From Runella defluvii (GTDB taxonomy: Bacteria > Bacteroidota > Bacteroidia > Cytophagales > Spirosomataceae): a stretch of 64,000 bases of DNA. Below, piece by piece: positions 60,994 to 64,000 of this stretch. The stretch spans positions 1 through 64,000 of the forward strand of contig NZ_JACIBY010000007.1 of the NCBI RefSeq assembly GCF_014195535.1, read 5' to 3'. The notes beneath the pieces are model-generated. The model was not told the origin of the DNA, ran no database searches, and saw nothing but the letters and a program-made list of their open reading frames with translations. Position 1 is the stretch's first letter, and each line of letters starts with the position of its first letter. Made by a program: the position numbers and the translations under genes.

Positions 60994-61731
60994 TTACTCC
61001 TTCAAAAAGCTCAACACGTAAGTAATGATTTCTTTCCGTTGGCTTTCATTGGCGCTGTCATCCATATTATTGTGGATGGTATTGGGAAGCGGTATGACTG
61101 TTATACCATAGTTCTTTTGCTCAGCAGGAGTTGGTAGTACCCCCTCATCGGCGGGTTGGTCGCTCGAACGCAAGGAGTAAATTTATGGGCGACGAGTGCG
61201 TGGAAATGGCATTCGTCGATTATCCAACGAAATCACTTTGGTGATTAATTTGGGGTATTGATGAGCAAAAAGCACCGACATATCGCCCCCATTAGAATGC
61301 CCAATCAACGTTACATGTCGGTAGTCAGCCTGAGGAAGGAGTTTTTTGAGCTCGCCTAACACAAAATGAATGTTAGTGGCACCACGCTCCCAATTTGGCC
61401 GCCGAACTACCTGAGGTACCCCCGTCAAAGGCAATAAATCATCCGTAGGAAGTTCATGTTGGATGCTTGCTACGACGTAGCCCGATGCTGCCAACGCTTC
61501 TGTTAAATAAGAATAAGCTCGATTATCTCCCCCTTTATTGAAGCCATATCCGTGGCTTAGTATTACCACTTTTGCTTTTTTCAACGAGTTGGGAAGGTAG
61601 AGTTCAACGGGAATAGCCCGATTTCTAGTTGCATCCAAAAACACGACACTGTCTTGTTTAAAAGGAGCGGATTGGGCGAAAGTGACAATTGAGAGGACAA
61701 TCAGGCTGAAAACTGAAACAAAATATCGCAT
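60994..61731 (-). pseudogene. Exported alpha/beta hydrolase interrupted by an in-frame TAA
   Basis: The reading frame starts at ATG 61731 (signal peptide ending TFAQ) and stops at TAA 61185-61183 after 182 residues (RRMPFPRTRRP). Continuing in the same frame past this TAA, the sequence reads IYSLRSSDQPADEG and runs 62 codons to a TAA at 60996-60994. The Ser of the catalytic triad is in LIGHSNGGDM before the stop. The Asp (SSDQPADEG) and His (LPNTIHNN) typical of this fold lie after it. The truncated protein would lack two triad residues. A single base change (for example AAA or CAA to TAA) explains it; no frameshift is needed. Confidence 0.85.
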
Positions 61732-61850
61732 GGAGAGAATGAGGGACGGCTGTTTTGGGGCGAAGATACTACTTGCCTAAATGGAACAAAAGTAGTCGTT
61801 TCGGTTTCATCAAAATTTAATGGATAAGTTTATTAAAAATTCACAAGAAA

Positions 61851-61882
61851 TTTGCCGTTGTAAATAATTGTCTATAAAATTG
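61851..61882 (+). promoter_or_regulatory. Promoter candidate for hppD
   Basis: TTTG at 61851-61854, a 20-nt spacer and TAAAATTG at 61875-61882 (one base from TAnnTTTG). The hppD ATG is about 94 nt downstream. Confidence 0.4.
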
Positions 61883-61975
61883 TAAGTAAAATAATAATTA
61901 GTAAAGCAATTAAATGTTTTACACTTCATCAACAAACGTAAAATTAGTGCTCAATAGTCTAAAAATCAGAAAGAT

Positions 61976-63109
61976 ATGAACAGTGTAGTAGCAAATTTTG
62001 AAGAAGCAGTAAAAGCAACCACCGATTTTTTGCCGCTCAACGGGACTGATTATGTGGAGCTGTATGTCGGAAATTCCAAGCAAGCAGCCCATTTTTTTCA
62101 GACAGCTTTTGGTTTTCAACCCTTGGCGTATGCAGGTTTAGAAACGGGCCTTCGCGACCGTGAGTCGTACGTGTTGGTACAAGATAAAATTCGATTGGTA
62201 CTGACGTCGCCGCTTCAGGGTGGTACCGAAATCGGGAAACACCTCGACAAGCACGGCGATGGTATTAAAGTGGTCGCTTTGTGGGTGGACGATGCACACT
62301 ATTCGTTTGAAGAAACCGTCCGCCGTGGAGCAAAACCCTATTTTGAACCCGTAGTGGAAGAAGATGCGTTTGGGAAAGTGGTACGTTCGGGTATTCATAC
62401 GTATGGAGATACCGTTCATATTTTTGTGGAAAGAAGTCAATACAAAGGTGTTTTCTTACCAGGTTTTAAGTCGTGGAATCCTGCCTATCGCCCCGCCGAA
62501 ATTGGCCTAAAATACGTGGATCACATGGTAGGAAATGTGGGTTGGAACGAAATGTTACCTTGGGTGAATTTTTATGCCAATGTAATGGGTTTCAATCAGT
62601 TGGTGTCGTTTGATGACAAAGACATTTCGACCGATTACACCGCACTGATGAGTAAAGTAATGAGCAACGGCAACGGACGAATCAAATTCCCCATCAACGA
62701 ACCTGCCGAAGGAAAGAAAAAATCGCAGGTAGAAGAATACCTAGATTTTTACGGTGGAGCAGGGGTGCAGCATATTGCGGTGGCTACTGATAATATCATC
62801 GAAACGGTGACCGAATTGCAAAACCGTGGCATTGAATTTCTACGCGTGCCCACTACCTATTACGATGATTTGCTGTCGCGCGTGGGTCACATTGATGAAG
62901 ACCTAGCACCTTTACGCAAGTTAGGAATCTTAGTGGACCGCGACGACGAGGGGTATTTACTCCAAATTTTCACCAAACCTATTATGCCTCGCCCGACCCT
63001 GTTTTTTGAAATTATTCAGCGCAAAGGGGCTAAGTCGTTTGGTAAAGGAAATTTTAAGGCGCTGTTTGAGGCCATCGAGCGTGAGCAAGAATTAAGAGGA
63101 ACGTTGTAG
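61976..63109 (+). CDS. hppD: 4-hydroxyphenylpyruvate dioxygenase
   Basis: 377 residues with two vicinal-oxygen-chelate halves. Fe(II) ligands: His in KYVDHMVGN, His in GVQHIAVATDN and Glu in LFFEIIQRKGA. It converts 4-hydroxyphenylpyruvate to homogentisate with O2 in tyrosine degradation. The final residues ELRGTL resemble the normal C-terminus. It is followed by phhA after 18 nt, so one operon turns phenylalanine into tyrosine and tyrosine-derived 4-HPP into homogentisate. The aminotransferase step is not in the window. Confidence 0.97.
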   Translation: MNSVVANFEEAVKATTDFLPLNGTDYVELYVGNSKQAAHFFQTAFGFQPLAYAGLETGLRDRESYVLVQDKIRLVLTSPLQGGTEIGKHLDKHGDGIKVVALWVDDAHYSFEETVRRGAKPYFEPVVEEDAFGKVVRSGIHTYGDTVHIFVERSQYKGVFLPGFKSWNPAYRPAEIGLKYVDHMVGNVGWNEMLPWVNFYANVMGFNQLVSFDDKDISTDYTALMSKVMSNGNGRIKFPINEPAEGKKKSQVEEYLDFYGGAGVQHIAVATDNIIETVTELQNRGIEFLRVPTTYYDDLLSRVGHIDEDLAPLRKLGILVDRDDEGYLLQIFTKPIMPRPTLFFEIIQRKGAKSFGKGNFKALFEAIEREQELRGTL

Positions 63110-63127
63110 CACCTAACAGGTAAAACA

Positions 63128-63853
63128 ATGCAACAGGACTTTAATAACTATTCGCCCAGCGATCACCAAGTGTGGAGGACGTTGTTTGAGCGGCAGATGG
63201 AACAATTGCCGCTCATGGCGAGCAAAACATACCTAGAAGGAATCAAAAAAGTGGGATTTGTCGCCGACCGTATCCCTAATTTTGAAACCGAAACCAATCC
63301 CCGACTACGGGCGCTGACGGGTTGGGAGGTGGAGCCTGTGACGGGTTTGATTCCCAAACGTGATTTTTTTGAATTATTGGCCAACCAAAAATTCCCCGCT
63401 TCGACTTGGCTACGTACGCCCGAGCAGTTGGATTATTTGGAAGAGCCCGATATGTTTCACGATACGTTTGGACACGTTCCGCTGTTGGCGCACCAGCCGT
63501 TTTGTGATTTTATGTCGGAGTTAAGTAAAGTGGCATTGCGGTGGCTCGACGTCCCCGAAGCCATTGAGCAAATCGGTAGTTTGTATTGGTACACCGTGGA
63601 GTTTGGGTTGATAGAAGAAGAAAACCGACTCAAAATTTACGGAGGGGGTATTTTGTCTTCGATTGGGGAAAGTACCTATTGTCTCCGCGCGGATGTTCCC
63701 AAAATTCGTTTTGATGTAAGAGAGCTTTTAGCCGCTTCTTACCACATCGACCGATTTCAAGACCATTATTTTGTCATAAATTCTTTCGATGAATTGTATC
63801 GTTCAGTGCCTGATATTGAGGATGTTTTAACGGAAATGCACTTTTTGGTGTAA
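63128..63853 (+). CDS. phhA: Phenylalanine 4-monooxygenase (pterin-dependent)
   Basis: 241 residues, close to the length of bacterial catalytic-domain-only enzymes; no regulatory ACT domain. The iron ligands are the two His in MFHDTFGHVPLL and the Glu in YTVEFGLIEE; FPASTWLRTPEQLDYLEEPD precedes. It hydroxylates phenylalanine to tyrosine with tetrahydrobiopterin. The 18-nt gap to hppD implies co-transcription. Stop at 63853. Confidence 0.96.
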   Translation: MQQDFNNYSPSDHQVWRTLFERQMEQLPLMASKTYLEGIKKVGFVADRIPNFETETNPRLRALTGWEVEPVTGLIPKRDFFELLANQKFPASTWLRTPEQLDYLEEPDMFHDTFGHVPLLAHQPFCDFMSELSKVALRWLDVPEAIEQIGSLYWYTVEFGLIEEENRLKIYGGGILSSIGESTYCLRADVPKIRFDVRELLAASYHIDRFQDHYFVINSFDELYRSVPDIEDVLTEMHFLV

Positions 63854-63880
63854 AAAAATATAAGTTTTTTTGCGAAAAAA

Positions 63881-63913
63881 TTTGTTTTAAATATTTCAGA
63901 ACCGCTATATTTG
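63881..63913 (+). promoter_or_regulatory. Consensus promoter of the tRNA-Ser gene
   Basis: TTTG at 63881-63884, a 21-nt spacer and TATATTTG at 63906-63913, a perfect TAnnTTTG. The tRNA begins 55 nt downstream. Confidence 0.75.
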
Positions 63914-63968
63914 CGCCTCGATAAACGACAAACCAACGCGGTTTTAACTTATCGTTCAGCCTTTAAAC

Positions 63969-64000
63969 GGAGAGATGGGTGAGTGGCTGAAACCAGCAGT
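63969..64000 (+). tRNA. tRNA-Ser, 3' part cut by window end
   Basis: From GGAGAGATGGG the sequence shows the acceptor arm 5' strand, the D-arm (GAGTGGCTGAAACC) and the start of the anticodon arm, matching the 5' third of a class II tRNA-Ser (probably the GCT anticodon type, inferred). The anticodon lies outside the window. Confidence 0.8.

Noticed and set aside
61183-61185. Programmed recoding at the internal stop of the hydrolase
   Set aside because: The codon is TAA, which is not used for selenocysteine or pyrrolysine, and no slippery site or structure is visible.
60994-61731. Frameshift in the alpha/beta hydrolase
   Set aside because: The downstream part is in the same frame as the upstream part; only a stop codon separates them.

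Overview
The window looks like an ordinary chromosomal stretch from a Bacteroidota bacterium of the order Cytophagales, probably a Spirosomataceae relative such as Runella (inference from gene content; no database search was possible). Supporting signs are a SusC/SusD pair, a FecI-FecR-FecA type signalling locus, three proteins with type IX secretion (T9SS) C-terminal sorting domains, the T9SS regulator PorX, the phosphatase PafA, and several promoters matching the Bacteroidota -33/-7 pattern (TTTG, about 20 nt, TAnnTTTG). No rRNA, CRISPR, prophage or insertion sequence is visible. The only tRNA is a tRNA-Ser cut by the right edge.

Layout. 1-2586 is the 3' part of a large T9SS adhesin. 2663-5376 holds an MBL-rhodanese sulfur enzyme, recR and a sensorless mini anti-sigma factor. 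5691-10575 is a SusC/SusD pair. 10650-14661 (minus strand) carries kdnA, a small ORF, a DUF6169 gene, kdnB and rsgA: 8-amino-Kdo synthesis for lipopolysaccharide plus a ribosome-assembly GTPase. 14875-16749 is a GH13 amylase. 16849-20410 has a small membrane protein, a TPR protein and pafA. 20623-25437 is a TonB receptor / FecR / ECF sigma cassette. 25645-28471 has elbB, terC and a methionine aminotransferase. 28622-30935 has an NlpC/P60 hydrolase and an arsenic pair, arsR plus an arsM-arsN1 fusion with two matching operator palindromes. 30993-35846 holds mostly uncharacterised membrane and exported proteins. 35987-37783 is an AT-rich AAA ATPase plus TOPRIM-like pair resembling anti-phage defence modules. 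It is followed by a MoxR-VWA pair, rsmE, a lone LytTR regulator, YiaA, a DUF4159 protein and a fatty acid desaturase. 43450-49360 holds a deoxyribonucleotidase, porX, a universal stress protein, pyrE, pgeF and an EamA transporter. 49471-52542 has two ferritin-like proteins, a DJ-1 protein and a lipoprotein. 52636-58437 is a tandem pair of paralogous T9SS glycosidase-like proteins separated by a 32-bp-period palindrome array. The right end has a glutaminyl cyclase, a lipoprotein, a polysaccharide deacetylase, an alpha/beta hydrolase inactivated by an in-frame TAA, and the phenylalanine/tyrosine degradation pair hppD-phhA.

How parts fit together. The exported proteins repeatedly place Gln at the first mature position after signal peptide cleavage, and the window encodes the lipoprotein glutaminyl cyclase expected to modify it. 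PorX belongs to the regulatory circuit of the secretion system that the three T9SS cargos need. The least familiar non-coding signal is a family of intergenic hairpins with a conserved CTCA loop and variable, compensating stems at four loci. The ATPase/TOPRIM pair is the best candidate for a defence system.
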